A stretch of 64,000 bases of DNA. Source: Limosilactobacillus caccae. Its GTDB lineage: Bacteria; Bacillota; Bacilli; Lactobacillales; Lactobacillaceae. Each line of letters opens with the position of its first letter. The first letter of the stretch is position 1. The stretch is from NCBI RefSeq assembly GCF_900156885.1, contig NZ_FTOY01000011.1, positions 734,501 through 798,500 on the forward strand, in the 5' to 3' direction. This document shows positions 25,831-34,907 of this stretch, piece after piece. Position numbers and translations under genes: made by a program. Below the pieces are notes generated by a model. It was given only the letters and a program-made list of their open reading frames with translations. It was not told the DNA's origin and searched no databases.

Positions 25831-26167
25831 TTTGGATAACCTCCTGGGCAGTAATTTTAGTTAGATCTCGCTTTGCATAATCAGGATCCATCCCCGTGAT
25901 TTTATACCATTTTCCTCGCCAGTTAATTAACCAATTCGATTGAATTTCCTTACGAGTTTTGAAGGCAATCAAAAACGTGGGTGATTCTTTTCTGAACCCC
26001 ACGTTTGAACTGTTTTGGACAAATTCACGGACTGACAGCTTAGGAACTTCTGACCACACGGTAAATTCCTTAATTTTCTGATCCTTGATTGGTCGATGGG
26101 TTTCCGGATTGATCCCCATTTGAACTGAGTAAAATGTTATCCGTTCCGTCATGTTCCGTAGTTTCAT
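25814..26167 (-). CDS. Head closure protein (SPP1 gp16-like)
   Basis: 117 residues: MTERITFYSVQMGINPETH, then VWSEVPKLSVREFVQ and the beta pair WLINWRGKWYKITGMDPDY typical of phage head-tail adaptors that plug the portal. ATG 26167 has GAGGTGA about nine bases upstream; this gives an unusually long 98-base overlap with the connector gene, and starts further in are possible. Confidence 0.8.
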   Translation of the reverse strand: MKLRNMTERITFYSVQMGINPETHRPIKDQKIKEFTVWSEVPKLSVREFVQNSSNVGFRKESPTFLIAFKTRKEIQSNWLINWRGKWYKITGMDPDYAKRDLTKITAQEVIQNGSDR

Positions 26168-26483
26168 CGGTATTCACCTCACTACTTATTTGATTGATAA
26201 GTCCATCAATTCCTGATGAAAGAACTGGCCGGTAACTATCTGCAGTAATTCCTCGTTCATAGAAGTCCTCTTTCACCTGCTTCATGAGAGCAATTTTGAA
26301 TCGCGGTTCGTCAGAGTAGTCAGCAGGCTTACTCTCCCATTTAATTGCCCTTGCAATCATCAATGCGGCAGCATCAACAATTATTTTAAGAATTTCATCA
26401 TCAAAGTCCTGGTCAATTTTGCAGTAGTTTTTTAGATTGGCAAAGAATTGTTCATCACTCGAGAAAGTGTGGTCTGTTTCCAT
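26070..26483 (-). CDS. Head-tail connector protein (gp6-like)
   Basis: 137 residues, helical: DEQFFANLKNYCKIDQDFDD, EILKIIVDAAALMIARAIKW, FKIALMKQVKEDFYERG, the DNA-packaging connector pattern of HK97 gp6. The C-terminus is low-complexity Ser/Asn/Gly. ATG 26483 follows AGGTGAG; the frame extends to a GTG at 26492. Confidence 0.8.
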   Translation of the reverse strand: METDHTFSSDEQFFANLKNYCKIDQDFDDEILKIIVDAAALMIARAIKWESKPADYSDEPRFKIALMKQVKEDFYERGITADSYRPVLSSGIDGLINQISSEVNTDETTEHDGTDNILLSSNGDQSGNPSTNQGSEN

Positions 26484-26484
26484 C

Positions 26485-26634
26485 CTACTCACCTAGCTTT
26501 GCTAACAGTTGATCCTTAGTATCGGTTGAAGTATAGGCAATTCCATGATCATCTAAGTACTTTTTGATTGTGTCTACCGTATCAGCACTAGTCGGTTTAA
26601 CGTCCGCCCCGTTGTCGGACGGCGTTATTTTGAC
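26485..26634 (-). CDS. HeH/LEM-type domain frame without a start codon (possible capsid frameshift extension)
   Basis: Fifty codons in the -1 frame relative to the capsid gene read TPSDNGADVKPTSADTV and IKKYLDDHGIAYTSTDTKDQ LLAKLGE, a HeH helix-extended-helix domain. Upstream there is no ATG, GTG or TTG in this frame before it enters the capsid coding region, and it overlaps the capsid end (TCA AAA TAA). It is either produced by -1 frameshifting at the capsid stop, uses a rare start, or is a remnant. Confidence 0.5.
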   Translation of the reverse strand, partial: VKITPSDNGADVKPTSADTVDTIKKYLDDHGIAYTSTDTKDQLLAKLGE

Positions 26635-27767
26635 GCTGCTGATGGACCAGTAACAAAGTAACCAGCGTTTTCATCGGCCTTCTTCACATCTAAACGAAGA
26701 ACCGCTTGGAGATATTGACCATAAATGTCATTATCAACCCACCGTACCTGGAGATCTTTTCGATTTGCTAAAATAATTGCACGGTATGGATCACCAACAA
26801 AGGCATGAGCTTCACCCTTTGCTCCAAATAAGTCATCTTCAATTACAGCAACGTTGATTCCAGAGACCGCTTTACCAGACGGACTAGAAATACTATCTTG
26901 AAGTAAGTAACGTCCATTCTTATCTTTCAATGTATCAAGCCAGTTGTAGAAGCTTTGGCTAGCAATAATCATCTTATTGTAAGCCACATCTAAATCGACA
27001 TTCCAAATTTTCTTTAGGTCATCGATTGCATTAGAGCCATCAACGGTCTTAGCTGAAAATCCCTTAAAAATTGTAGCAATAGCCGCATTCTTTGTATTTA
27101 AGGATTGTTCTTTTGCGTTTCGAGCAACTAATCCAGTTAAATCAATTGCTGAATCATCAATCGATTCTTGTGAAATAGGAATTGCTCCACGATAGGTCTC
27201 AATTTGCCATGCTACCTTAAGAAATTCAGGTTTTTGAAGATCAGGATTCTTTGCAAGTTCTTCAACAGTATGCATTTGAGCAGTTGCCTTTTTAAGAATT
27301 GGATAACTACCAGAAGCAGTTGTGGCGTTAAATACTTGAACAAATTGGCTAAGATCAGTTACTGTTTTAATTTCATTTTCAGGATTGTAAATGATTGATT
27401 CAGGAATAGTAACGCTTGCGTCTGAAGAAGTAATTCCAGTAGTACCATCACGATGTTCTTGGTGAAGATATGCATTGAAATTACGTTTTTCTTCATTTTC
27501 GTCCTCGTTATTTTGGGAACGCTTATGAGGATCTGGAGCTGGATTACCCTTAGCTGCTTTACGGTAAAGCTTAAGGTCATCTTCAATACTCCGAACTTCC
27601 TTTTCAGCAGCTTCAATTTCAGAACGTAATGACTTAGCTCGTGTTAAGTCTTCATCAGTTGTGTCTTCATTTGAGAGTAGTTGGCGCATTTCATTAGTTT
27701 TTTCGTTAATTAATGTTCGCTTACCTTCTTTTTGAGCAAGCAATTCTTTAATTTTTTCGCGAAACAT
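26625..27767 (-). CDS. HK97-type major capsid protein
   Basis: 380 residues. About 110 N-terminal residues form the coiled-coil delta scaffold (LLAQKEGKRTLINEKTNEMR, EIEAAEKEVRSIEDDLKLYR) that the prohead protease removes. The mature part begins around the TGITSSDASVTIPE segment and contains AYNKMIIASQSFYNWLDTLK and VAVIEDDLFGAKGEAHAFVG, typical of the HK97 fold. Encoded one base after the protease stop. Confidence 0.92.
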   Translation of the reverse strand: MFREKIKELLAQKEGKRTLINEKTNEMRQLLSNEDTTDEDLTRAKSLRSEIEAAEKEVRSIEDDLKLYRKAAKGNPAPDPHKRSQNNEDENEEKRNFNAYLHQEHRDGTTGITSSDASVTIPESIIYNPENEIKTVTDLSQFVQVFNATTASGSYPILKKATAQMHTVEELAKNPDLQKPEFLKVAWQIETYRGAIPISQESIDDSAIDLTGLVARNAKEQSLNTKNAAIATIFKGFSAKTVDGSNAIDDLKKIWNVDLDVAYNKMIIASQSFYNWLDTLKDKNGRYLLQDSISSPSGKAVSGINVAVIEDDLFGAKGEAHAFVGDPYRAIILANRKDLQVRWVDNDIYGQYLQAVLRLDVKKADENAGYFVTGPSAASK

Positions 27768-28421
27768 TTAATTTCCTCCTTCTAGTGTCTTCAATAATTC
27801 TTGTCGTTCTAATTCACGTAACATCTTTTTACGTTTCTGGTCAGTAGCATCTCTATTTTCTTTGCTTTGCATCTGCTTAACCATATTGATTGAACGCTGA
27901 CCAACTTGAACTTCTGTATCAGGATAAGCAGGTGTCGTAACTACTGATACATCGAACAAACGCTCAATTTGTCGAATAGTGCGTTCATAATCAACTCCAT
28001 CCTGGTCAGATTCTTCCCAATCTTGGGCCTCATCTGTATTGGCCACCGTAAAAGCAAAGCTGCATTGATTAATAACGCCTGCCTTGATATTGGCGATCAA
28101 ATCACGGGCAAATGATGTATCAGTTGGCTTAACAGTGAATTTCAAGCCAATTGCATCAGAAGATAAAGTCAGATTCACCCCTGATCGTCCCAATACCTGG
28201 TTAGGATCATGATTGATCGTTGCCACTACATTTGACATATCAGCATCATCGAACGCTCCTGGAGCAATTTGCTCAATAAAACGAGTAAAGCCACCCAAAA
28301 CTTCGGATGGCTTATTGTATTTGGCTGCATAACCTTCAATTACTGGTTCATCATCTTCATCAGTTGCCGTTCTCATCTGAATTGGCATCATTAACTGTCG
28401 AGTTTCCAAGTCGCTTGTCAT
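27768..28421 (-). CDS. HK97-type prohead protease
   Basis: 217 residues from ATG 28421 (GGGAGGTGG before it; a longer frame to 28475 lacks a ribosome site). EGYAAKYNKPSEVLGGFTRF, INHDPNQVLGRS (the catalytic His in NHD) and KAGVINQCSFAFTV (the Ser of the S78 family in QCSFAF) define the U35/S78 protease that trims the capsid delta domain during maturation. The start overlaps the portal gene by about 62 bases. Confidence 0.9.
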   Translation of the reverse strand: MTSDLETRQLMMPIQMRTATDEDDEPVIEGYAAKYNKPSEVLGGFTRFIEQIAPGAFDDADMSNVVATINHDPNQVLGRSGVNLTLSSDAIGLKFTVKPTDTSFARDLIANIKAGVINQCSFAFTVANTDEAQDWEESDQDGVDYERTIRQIERLFDVSVVTTPAYPDTEVQVGQRSINMVKQMQSKENRDATDQKRKKMLRELERQELLKTLEGGN

Positions 28422-29619
28422 CGATTCCACCTCCCTTCGCTGTTGATTGTTTCTGATACTCTTCTTTTTTATCAAGGAAGACAGTATTCAAAGTTGATTG
28501 GAAGCGATCTAAGTCTGGATTATCAGATTTGACTAATCCCATCCGAACTCGTCCCTCATTAGGAGTAATAACGTTATTCGTAACTCCTTTTTGTACATCA
28601 TCCATCGACATCCCCGTTTCTTTGCGAGTATCAAATTCAATGTGGCAGTTATGACGTTGCCGATCAGTCAGCATTGTCATTTCCAGGTTACTTGCAATCG
28701 GCTTGAAGTAATAAGGTAAATCAGAAGTAATGAAGTCTTCATTTAATTGTTTAATCGATTGGTTAGGACTATTAACTGCTAATTTATATGCCGGAATATG
28801 CAACGCTTTGGCAATTTGAGCAGTTGAATAGTTGTTGCTATTAATTAGTTGCAAAACATTAGTGTCAACTTCAATTGGTGAATATTCAAATCGATCATCA
28901 ATAATAATGGGACTACCTGCATTACTATTACGTTGGGAATATTCAAAATCTTTTCGTGTTTTAAGCCGCGCTTCCGGACTTAACTTACCCTTAGCTTTTA
29001 GCAATCCACCTTTAAGACCTGATTTAAAGAACCGCCGTAATGTTTTAATTCCATCATCCTGTAACCCAATCTCATCAGCCAAAGACAACAATGGCGACCG
29101 GCCATGAATACCATCGTAGGTAAAGAACATAAAATGAATTACATCTTCAGCCGGCACAACGATTGTTTGACCACCGCCTTTTTGATTGATGGGTGTAAAT
29201 TCGTACTTAATATTCATTACATCAGAATCATCAATATAGGTTTGCGATGGTGGAAAATATTGTATTTCTAACGGTGCTTTTGTATGAGGATCACGAATTA
29301 TCCGTGAAAAACCATCCCCTGTTAGAATCGCATTAACTGTCATTAGGAAACGCCAATGATAAGCAGATAACATATCGTTTGGGTGCTTATTCAGCAAATA
29401 ATCAACACTTTTGATATTCTTTACCGCATTCTTATCATCATCCAAAATGACAATCGGAAATCGGGCCACATTACTAGCAACATGAGAGACTGCAGTTAGC
29501 ACATCAGAGTTTCTAAGAGCACCGATTCCACTATAAGATGGCATATTGCTAAACCCAGGAAGAATTCCCTTATCGATATAATCTTGTGCCCAGTCGCGTT
29601 TCTCGGTATGGAATAACAC
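28360..29619 (-). CDS. Portal protein (HK97 gp3 family)
   Basis: 419 residues: the N-terminal wing AHVASNVARFPIVILDD-like region, then NAILTGDGFSRIIRDPHTKA, PLLSLADEIGLQDDGIKTLR and KALHIPAYKLAVNSPNQSIK, all typical of the dodecameric portal through which DNA is packaged. Start is GTG at 29619 after GGGGGTGAAG. Ends inside the protease gene. Confidence 0.93.
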   Translation of the reverse strand: MLFHTEKRDWAQDYIDKGILPGFSNMPSYSGIGALRNSDVLTAVSHVASNVARFPIVILDDDKNAVKNIKSVDYLLNKHPNDMLSAYHWRFLMTVNAILTGDGFSRIIRDPHTKAPLEIQYFPPSQTYIDDSDVMNIKYEFTPINQKGGGQTIVVPAEDVIHFMFFTYDGIHGRSPLLSLADEIGLQDDGIKTLRRFFKSGLKGGLLKAKGKLSPEARLKTRKDFEYSQRNSNAGSPIIIDDRFEYSPIEVDTNVLQLINSNNYSTAQIAKALHIPAYKLAVNSPNQSIKQLNEDFITSDLPYYFKPIASNLEMTMLTDRQRHNCHIEFDTRKETGMSMDDVQKGVTNNVITPNEGRVRMGLVKSDNPDLDRFQSTLNTVFLDKKEEYQKQSTAKGGGIDDKRLGNSTVNDANSDENGN

Positions 29620-29625
29620 TCAACT

Positions 29626-29781
29626 TCACCCCCTTTCATAAGAGATAAAAGCCATTACGAATAATTCAATTGAGATAATCAACAAGCCAATCTTCGTGGA
29701 AAATAAAAAGCCTGTAACTGCTAAACAGATACAAGCTAATAAAAATAGGAGAATTGGTTCATTTAGTTTCCAGAATTTCAT
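29626..29781 (-). CDS. Small two-span membrane protein between terL and portal (DUF1056-like)
   Basis: 51 residues: MKFWKLNEPILLFLLACICL, a second span IGLLIISIELFVMAFI and a short end. A protein of this size, topology and position is a standard companion in Lactobacillales HK97-type phages; function unknown. Its ATG overlaps the preceding stop region and its stop precedes the portal GTG by a few bases. Confidence 0.7.
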   Translation of the reverse strand: MKFWKLNEPILLFLLACICLAVTGFLFSTKIGLLIISIELFVMAFISYERG

Positions 29782-30160
29782 TTAATTCACCTGCAGTCTT
29801 ATCCCTAAGTGCGACTCGTTCTTTAGTAAGACAAATATTAATCTTGAACGTTGAAATATATGTCATTAGTTCTTTAACGGGAAGTAATTGTATTGCCGAA
29901 GTATCTACTTCTAATTCGTCTACCTTTTCAATACCATCAGCAATTTCTGGGTAAATGTAATGGTACACTTCATCGTTAATATATATAAGGCAATTAAATT
30001 GTTGAACGGTAATAGCTCCATAGTATGAAGTAAGCACATGAATGTCGCGGTTCATTCTTTTATGGGATTCCTTACTATTGGCACACAAAATATATTTATC
30101 ATATTTTTCCTCAGTCTGATTAATAAGTCTGATACCTCCACTAAAATCCGAAGTCATCAT
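29759..30160 (-). CDS. Hypothetical phage protein between terminase and portal
   Basis: About 133 residues. Not recognised. It starts at an ATG pair (30160/30157) nine bases after GAGG, overlapping the end of terL. Alpha/beta, soluble: RMNRDIHVLTSYYGAITVQQ, YPEIADGIEKVDELEVD, TYISTFKINICLTKERVA. It could be a packaging accessory or an inserted host-takeover gene. Confidence 0.6.
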   Translation of the reverse strand: MMTSDFSGGIRLINQTEEKYDKYILCANSKESHKRMNRDIHVLTSYYGAITVQQFNCLIYINDEVYHYIYPEIADGIEKVDELEVDTSAIQLLPVKELMTYISTFKINICLTKERVALRDKTAGELNEILETK

Positions 30161-31719
30161 TAAACACATCCTCATCTGTTAAATAATCATCAATGTTTTC
30201 ACGAAAACAAATTGCATAGGCATCAAGTAAAGCATCAGCAGCATCAATCTTATTTGAATAACGGTTCTTATCAATCCGCACACCATTATTATCTGATTTA
30301 AGAATTGCGTTAGCCATTGCACCAGTTAAAATTTCATTACCAGAATGACGAATTCGTTTATCTAAAACGTCATCCCTAAATTGTTTAGTCGGCATTGAAA
30401 GAGTTATCGTTCCTTGTCGAACAGATATTTGTTGCCATTCTGGGTGTCCCTTTTCAATCTGTGTTAATAAGGTTCCGTATTGAGCTGGGTCATAGCAAAT
30501 AGCCTGAACATCAAGGTTATGTTCTCTGACAAATCCATCTAACCATTCATAAACTCGCTCAACATCAATTACCCCTGACTCAAGTTTCGTAATTTCACAT
30601 TGGCCCATCCCCTGTAATCGGACATAATCTAGCCGGTCTGCTTTAATCTTGGCTTCCAAACCATACTTAGTCCCAACAAAGGCATAAGAATTAGCATACC
30701 AATACCCTTCTTGCGGAATTAGCCAGCTAATGGCATATAAGTCAGAAGATTTACCAACGTCAATTCCAAACCAAACCCGTTGTCCATCAATGTCAATTGG
30801 ATCAATTTGCGCTGCATTCCAAGTATCTATATCCATATAACTATCCTCTTCGGCTTGTCGCCACATATTAAAATTCTTAACTAGAACAGAATTCTTTGTT
30901 CCTTTCTGTTTAGCTTCTTTCCACCGCTTTGCTAAATACCCATATACTTGGTCTTGTAAAGCTGGGACACTCAGTATTGGATTAGATTTAATCCAGGTAC
31001 TTTTATCATCAACTTCTGATACATTATCTTGTTCAGCAATGTAGGCAAAATAAGTATCATCAGTAATTTCACCTTTCAAAACCTTCGTCGCATAGGGATA
31101 TTCAATTGTATGCATTGGAACATTCAAGTCAAAGCCGGCTGTTGAAATAATCATAATAAGTGAGTTATGAAGTAAAGCCTGACCGGATTCTAGTAATTCC
31201 ATCATTTCAGTGGTCTTACTTGCAGCATACTCGTCCAGGATTCCAACATGAGGTTCAAAACCATCAACCGTTCCAGTTTCCTTAGAAAGAGAACGAACAT
31301 AAGAATAATCATCTAAGTTACTAATAAGGTCACGGTTAACCTTTGTTCCACGTTTTGTATCACCATCACTAGAACGTAGAGCATTCAAGCGTTTCTTAAT
31401 CATATTAAAAACGATATTCGCTTGCTTTTTGTCGTTAGCAGTACAAAATATTTGCCGAGAGAATTCGGGTGAGTTACCCATCAAGAACTCATACAATGCA
31501 ATTCCGGAAATAAGAATCGACTTACCATTCTTTCGAGCCATTGATAGCATTCCTTTACTAAAGCGTCGTTCAGATGGTTTATCCTTCTTCCACCAGCCAT
31601 ACATATTTGCAATGATGAACCGCTGAAAATCTGCTAAAGGATATGCTCGCATTGTTTTTGGATCTGGAAGTATCTCCATGAATTGAATAACTTTATTAGC
31701 TCGTTCATTATCATAAAAG
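30141..31719 (-). pseudogene. terL: Terminase large subunit, main (3') part, interrupted by an IS
   Basis: Packaging motor ATPase plus nuclease. The visible 525 codons contain the ATPase motor (SMARKNGKSILISGIALYEF as Walker A-like, PHVGILDEYAASKT as Walker B with DE) and the nuclease part (VWFGIDVGKSSDLYAISWLI, ADALLDAYAICF). The first ~45 codons are separated by the IS. Joining 33376-33243 to 31716 downward after removing the IS and one AAG copy restores one frame of about 569 residues, so there is no second lesion. The phage cannot package DNA as it stands. Confidence 0.9.
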
Positions 31720-31776
31720 TGAAGTGCCCTACAATTGTTAGACAAAAGTCTAATGATTGTGGAGGCACTTTTTTGT

Positions 31777-32310
31777 ATGACCAAATATAAAGCGGAACTG
31801 AAAGCCCAAATCGTCCATGAATACCTTTCAACCTCTCAAAGTACTTATGATTTAAGTAAAAAATATAAAATTAGTGAACGACGTATCGCTGAATGGGTAC
31901 AAAGATACCAGCTGAGCGGTGTCGACGCACTTAAAAAACGTCAACACAAACGAACATTCACCACTGATTTTAAATTAAATGTGATAGACTACTACCAAAC
32001 TCATGAGGAATCAATGGCTGAAGTAGCGTCTCGATTTGATATTTTAGTAGCTCAAATCTCTACTTGGCGCTCACAATTTGCGCGAGACGGCATTACAGCC
32101 TTGAAGCCTCACCCGAAAGGTAGGCCGTCTAAAGTGAAACATACTAAGAAGCAGGTTCGTCAACTCGCCAATAAAAGTGAGTTAGAACGATTGAAGGAAG
32201 AATTAGCGAAGAAAAATCAAGAACTTTACGATACCAAGTTGGAGCGGGATATCTTAAAAAAATCGCTGTCCCTGTTCGGACCCTCAAAGCCAGAAAGAAA
32301 ACCCAAATAG
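31777..32310 (+). CDS. IS3-family transposase OrfA (helix-turn-helix subunit)
   Basis: 177 residues. Two HTH units (STYDLSKKYKISERRIAEWV and ESMAEVASRFDILVAQISTW) that bind the IS ends, followed by a coiled-coil oligomerisation helix (NKSELERLKEELAKKNQELY). Start ATG 31777. The run of seven A at 32256-32262 (TTA AAA AAA TCG) is the expected -1 frameshift site producing the OrfAB fusion transposase. Confidence 0.93.
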   Translation: MTKYKAELKAQIVHEYLSTSQSTYDLSKKYKISERRIAEWVQRYQLSGVDALKKRQHKRTFTTDFKLNVIDYYQTHEESMAEVASRFDILVAQISTWRSQFARDGITALKPHPKGRPSKVKHTKKQVRQLANKSELERLKEELAKKNQELYDTKLERDILKKSLSLFGPSKPERKPK

Positions 32311-33206
32311 TGGATCAGATCAGGGACGATCAATCGCAACGCCCAAAGAAACAACGTTATAAGGTTGGCGATATTCTCAAAGCTATCGAACTGCCCAAGG
32401 CAACCTATCATGATGAACGTAACCGAATCGCTAATCATCATGATAAATATACTGAAGTAAAGAAAGTGATTCTTCAAATCGCGCAGCGATTTCAGTTTCG
32501 CGGGCGTTGGATCGCGGGCTATCGTCGTATTCAAATGGAACTAGATAAATTAGGAATACACTTGTCTGGTGATACGATTCGCAAGTTAATGCACGAATTA
32601 AACATTCAAGTAAGTTTATATAATCGCCATCGTAATGGTAAATATTCATCTTATCAGGGTACGATTGGTAAAATTGCGGATAATAAATTGAAACAAAAAT
32701 TCAATGAGAAACGACCTTACCGTGTTATCCATACTGATGTAACACAGGTTCGCTTAGCAGATCGTCAATGGGCTTACATCTCAGTAATGATTGATGAAGC
32801 TAGTCAAGAAATTCTGGCCCTTCAGATTAGCAATAGCCCGAATAAGGATCTAATTACACGAACACTAAAAGAATTAATTAACAATTTACCTGATGCCGCT
32901 CACCCAATCATTCATTCAGATCAAGGGTGGCACTATCAGTTAGGTTACTATACCCAAAAATTAGCCGAGCATCAGTTTATTCAAAGCATGTCGCGCAAAG
33001 GAAACTGCTTAGATAACGCACCAGTTGAAAGTTTCTTTCACTTATTCAAGACTGAATTACTGGCTGGTTTCCCACCATGTAAAGACATCGCGGAATTAAC
33101 CGAGCTTGCGCAAAAATATGTAGAGTATTTTAACAATGTCAGAATAACCTTAAAAACAAAAGGCATGACTCCAGTTGAATACCGGAATCACACCTTAGTA
33201 GCTTAA
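32310..33206 (+). CDS. IS3-family transposase OrfB (DDE integrase core)
   Basis: 298 residues from GTG 32310, in the -1 frame relative to OrfA. The HTH_21-like segment RFQFRGRWIAGYRRIQMELD precedes the rve core with catalytic VIHTDVTQV (first Asp), PIIHSDQGWHYQ (second Asp) and NAPVESFFHLFK (Glu). The frame is complete, so the element may be active. Confidence 0.95.
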   Translation: MDQIRDDQSQRPKKQRYKVGDILKAIELPKATYHDERNRIANHHDKYTEVKKVILQIAQRFQFRGRWIAGYRRIQMELDKLGIHLSGDTIRKLMHELNIQVSLYNRHRNGKYSSYQGTIGKIADNKLKQKFNEKRPYRVIHTDVTQVRLADRQWAYISVMIDEASQEILALQISNSPNKDLITRTLKELINNLPDAAHPIIHSDQGWHYQLGYYTQKLAEHQFIQSMSRKGNCLDNAPVESFFHLFKTELLAGFPPCKDIAELTELAQKYVEYFNNVRITLKTKGMTPVEYRNHTLVA

Positions 33207-33242
33207 TAATTTAATTTTGTCTAACTTTTGTCTTGCACTTCA

Positions 33243-33376
33243 AAGTATTCAAAGTCATCATTATCCGCTTTTTTAAGGTCATTTAAGTATCTTTTTGCAG
33301 CTAAAATCACCTTTTTACCAGCAATTATTTTGCCAGCCACGACCTTTTCAGCATAATCTTTAGCGTAATTCATCAT
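33243..33376 (-). pseudogene. terL: Terminase large subunit, 5' fragment cut off by the IS
   Basis: The minus strand reads MMNYAKDYAEKVVAGKIIAG and continues ADNDDFEYF to the IS boundary. Its ATG overlaps the terS stop (ATGA). In frame with the downstream part once the IS and one target duplicate are removed. Confidence 0.88.
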
Positions 33377-33840
33377 GAAATCCTAAACTTATCACGCAAG
33401 GATTGATGCTCTTCCTTGTCGGTTTGTGGCATATTCATCTGCAGACGTGAATTAACATTAAGTCCAAGATCAGATGCAAGGCCTTTGATTGCCCTAGTCG
33501 CTTTATCAATCGTCTTAATTGCATTATTGATTTTAGCAATGTTCTTTCTTTTCTTGGACTGTTCCTTATTTAATTGAACGGAAGCATCTTTATAAATGCT
33601 GTACCAAGTACAATACAGTTCAAGTTCGCTCCGGTCCAAGTTACGCAATGGCAGTTTTCCGATAGAACCAATAATTCGCCGATATTCCGCTTTGGCCACT
33701 TTATCTAAATGTGCCGGCGGAGTCTTTTGTAACTCAGGTAAACCATCAGCAGCCATAAATTCTGCCTTATATTTTGCTTCTTGTTCAACCACTCTAAGGT
33801 GGCCCGTTGACTGTGATAATAATTTTTGCTTTCTTGCCAA
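33373..33840 (-). CDS. terS: Terminase small subunit
   Basis: About 155 residues, helical: GLPELQKTPPAHLDKVAKAE, PLRNLDRSELELYCTWYSIY, TIDKATRAIKGLASDLGLNV, the P27-type terminase small subunit that recognises the packaging site. The frame opens at GTG 33849, but that overlaps GGAGGTGAG; TTG at 33840 has ideal spacing, so I take it as the start. It overlaps terL by four bases. Confidence 0.88.
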   Translation of the reverse strand: MARKQKLLSQSTGHLRVVEQEAKYKAEFMAADGLPELQKTPPAHLDKVAKAEYRRIIGSIGKLPLRNLDRSELELYCTWYSIYKDASVQLNKEQSKKRKNIAKINNAIKTIDKATRAIKGLASDLGLNVNSRLQMNMPQTDKEEHQSLRDKFRIS

Positions 33841-33867
33841 AAAGCTCACCTCCGTGCTATGATAAAA

Positions 33868-33917
33868 GCATCAAGAAACGCATATCCTCAAGCTTTTAAC
33901 AGCTTGGGGATTTTTTA
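33868..33917 (+). ncRNA. Short plus-strand RNA opposite the terS leader
   Basis: Extended -10 TGC-TATGAT (TATGAT 33858-33863) overlaps the terS ribosome-binding region. About 48 nt later lies a 9-bp hairpin TCCTCAAGC...GCTTGGGGA followed by TTTTTT (33885-33916). It would give a very short, stable RNA directed against the operon's polarity. Confidence 0.45.
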
Positions 33918-34023
33918 GTATCTGGCCAAAAAATGAAAAATTGTTGGAATTTATCGTGCAAAAAAGTCGATGTGCGTTCCAGCGTTTTGAAAAATCTAAC
34001 CCCCGTTCAAAATGAAGGGGGGC

Positions 34024-34881
34024 TTATCCATTCTTGACGACCCGGTAGCCGGTAAAATCAGCCGTTTTGAAGCCGTTCAAAATCTTCTGAAATGAAATTT
34101 GTTCTTTCCGTTCACGTAATCGTTCCTCACAGACGTTTGGATCAGTCATGATAACAATATGATTGATTCGATGATAGTTACTAAGCAATGTATCAATCCG
34201 CTTATCTGGTAATGTCTTAATGATCCAAACATTATTGAATGTCTGTTCTGCCTTTAGCTTTCGTAACATCTGGTCAAAGAATAGTGTAATGTAATCGTGG
34301 ATATCGTGATTGCTTTGTTGCATTGGTAAACCAGATAACGCATGCATTAACTCATCATAATCATAAATAAGATCATGCTCAGTCATGTGTCGCTTTACAT
34401 ATGTTGTCTTACCACTTGCAGGCAAACCACAAACAATATTGATATTCATATAACGTTCCAATCCTTTATGATGTTTCATCCATTCACGTTTCGTTTTAAT
34501 CTTATGACATCCCCGACAGAGTGATTGTAAATTGTCATCGTTAAGTCGATCATTCCAATCGTCCTTGCTGGGGATGATATGGTCAACCAGTTCTGCATCC
34601 ATTCCACAACGCTGACACAATCCATAATCACGTTCAAGTATCTCTTGTCGCTTATGCTTCCATTCTGTTGAGTGATAGAACTTAACGTAATCATTCTCTT
34701 CAACATTACGATGAAAGTTATATGCTTTGTCGTTATCCTTGCGAACTACCTTGTCATAGGATACTAGTGTTGGCTTCCCATTGACAAAGGCTAGCTTGGT
34801 TGGTTTCAATATACTCATCCCCTTTCTGATATATGTATGGCCGTAAAGATCTTTGTTGCAGTAAAGGCGCTTGGCTCGCAA
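34024..34881 (-). CDS. HNH endonuclease fused to a P-loop NTPase
   Basis: About 285 residues. An HNH nuclease occupies roughly 70-140: GLCQRCG and CRGCH zinc knuckles flank ELVDHIIPSKDDWNDRLND. A P-loop domain follows, with INIVCGLPASGKTTYVKRHM (Walker A) and IVIMTDPNVCEERLRERKEQ, similar to AAA_33/polynucleotide-kinase-like phage enzymes. Start choices: TTG 34881 after AAGGAGG (spacing 10), or ATG 34815 close after AAAGGGG. HNH proteins beside TerS often assist packaging cleavage; the fused ATPase is less usual. Confidence 0.8.
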   Translation of the reverse strand: MRAKRLYCNKDLYGHTYIRKGMSILKPTKLAFVNGKPTLVSYDKVVRKDNDKAYNFHRNVEENDYVKFYHSTEWKHKRQEILERDYGLCQRCGMDAELVDHIIPSKDDWNDRLNDDNLQSLCRGCHKIKTKREWMKHHKGLERYMNINIVCGLPASGKTTYVKRHMTEHDLIYDYDELMHALSGLPMQQSNHDIHDYITLFFDQMLRKLKAEQTFNNVWIIKTLPDKRIDTLLSNYHRINHIVIMTDPNVCEERLRERKEQISFQKILNGFKTADFTGYRVVKNG

Positions 34882-34907
34882 GAGGCAAGAGCCTCCTTGG
34901 GGTCAGC

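Larger units (their letters stand above)
31720..33242 (+). mobile_element. IS3-family element (IS150-like), 1523 bp, inserted in terL
   Basis: Ends are TGAAGTGC (31720-31727) and GCACTTCA (33235-33242); the trinucleotide AAG flanks both sides (31717-31719 and 33243-33245) as target duplication. It contains the two overlapping frames orfA and orfB, oriented opposite to the phage late genes. Just inside the left end, AGTGCC...GGCACT with an inner TAGAC-AAAA-GTCTA forms a long hairpin followed by T's, which should block incoming transcription. Confidence 0.95.

Noticed and set aside
31720-31784. terL start inside the IS (547-residue frame)
   Set aside because: Those codons are IS end sequence; the real start is at 33376 with the IS between.
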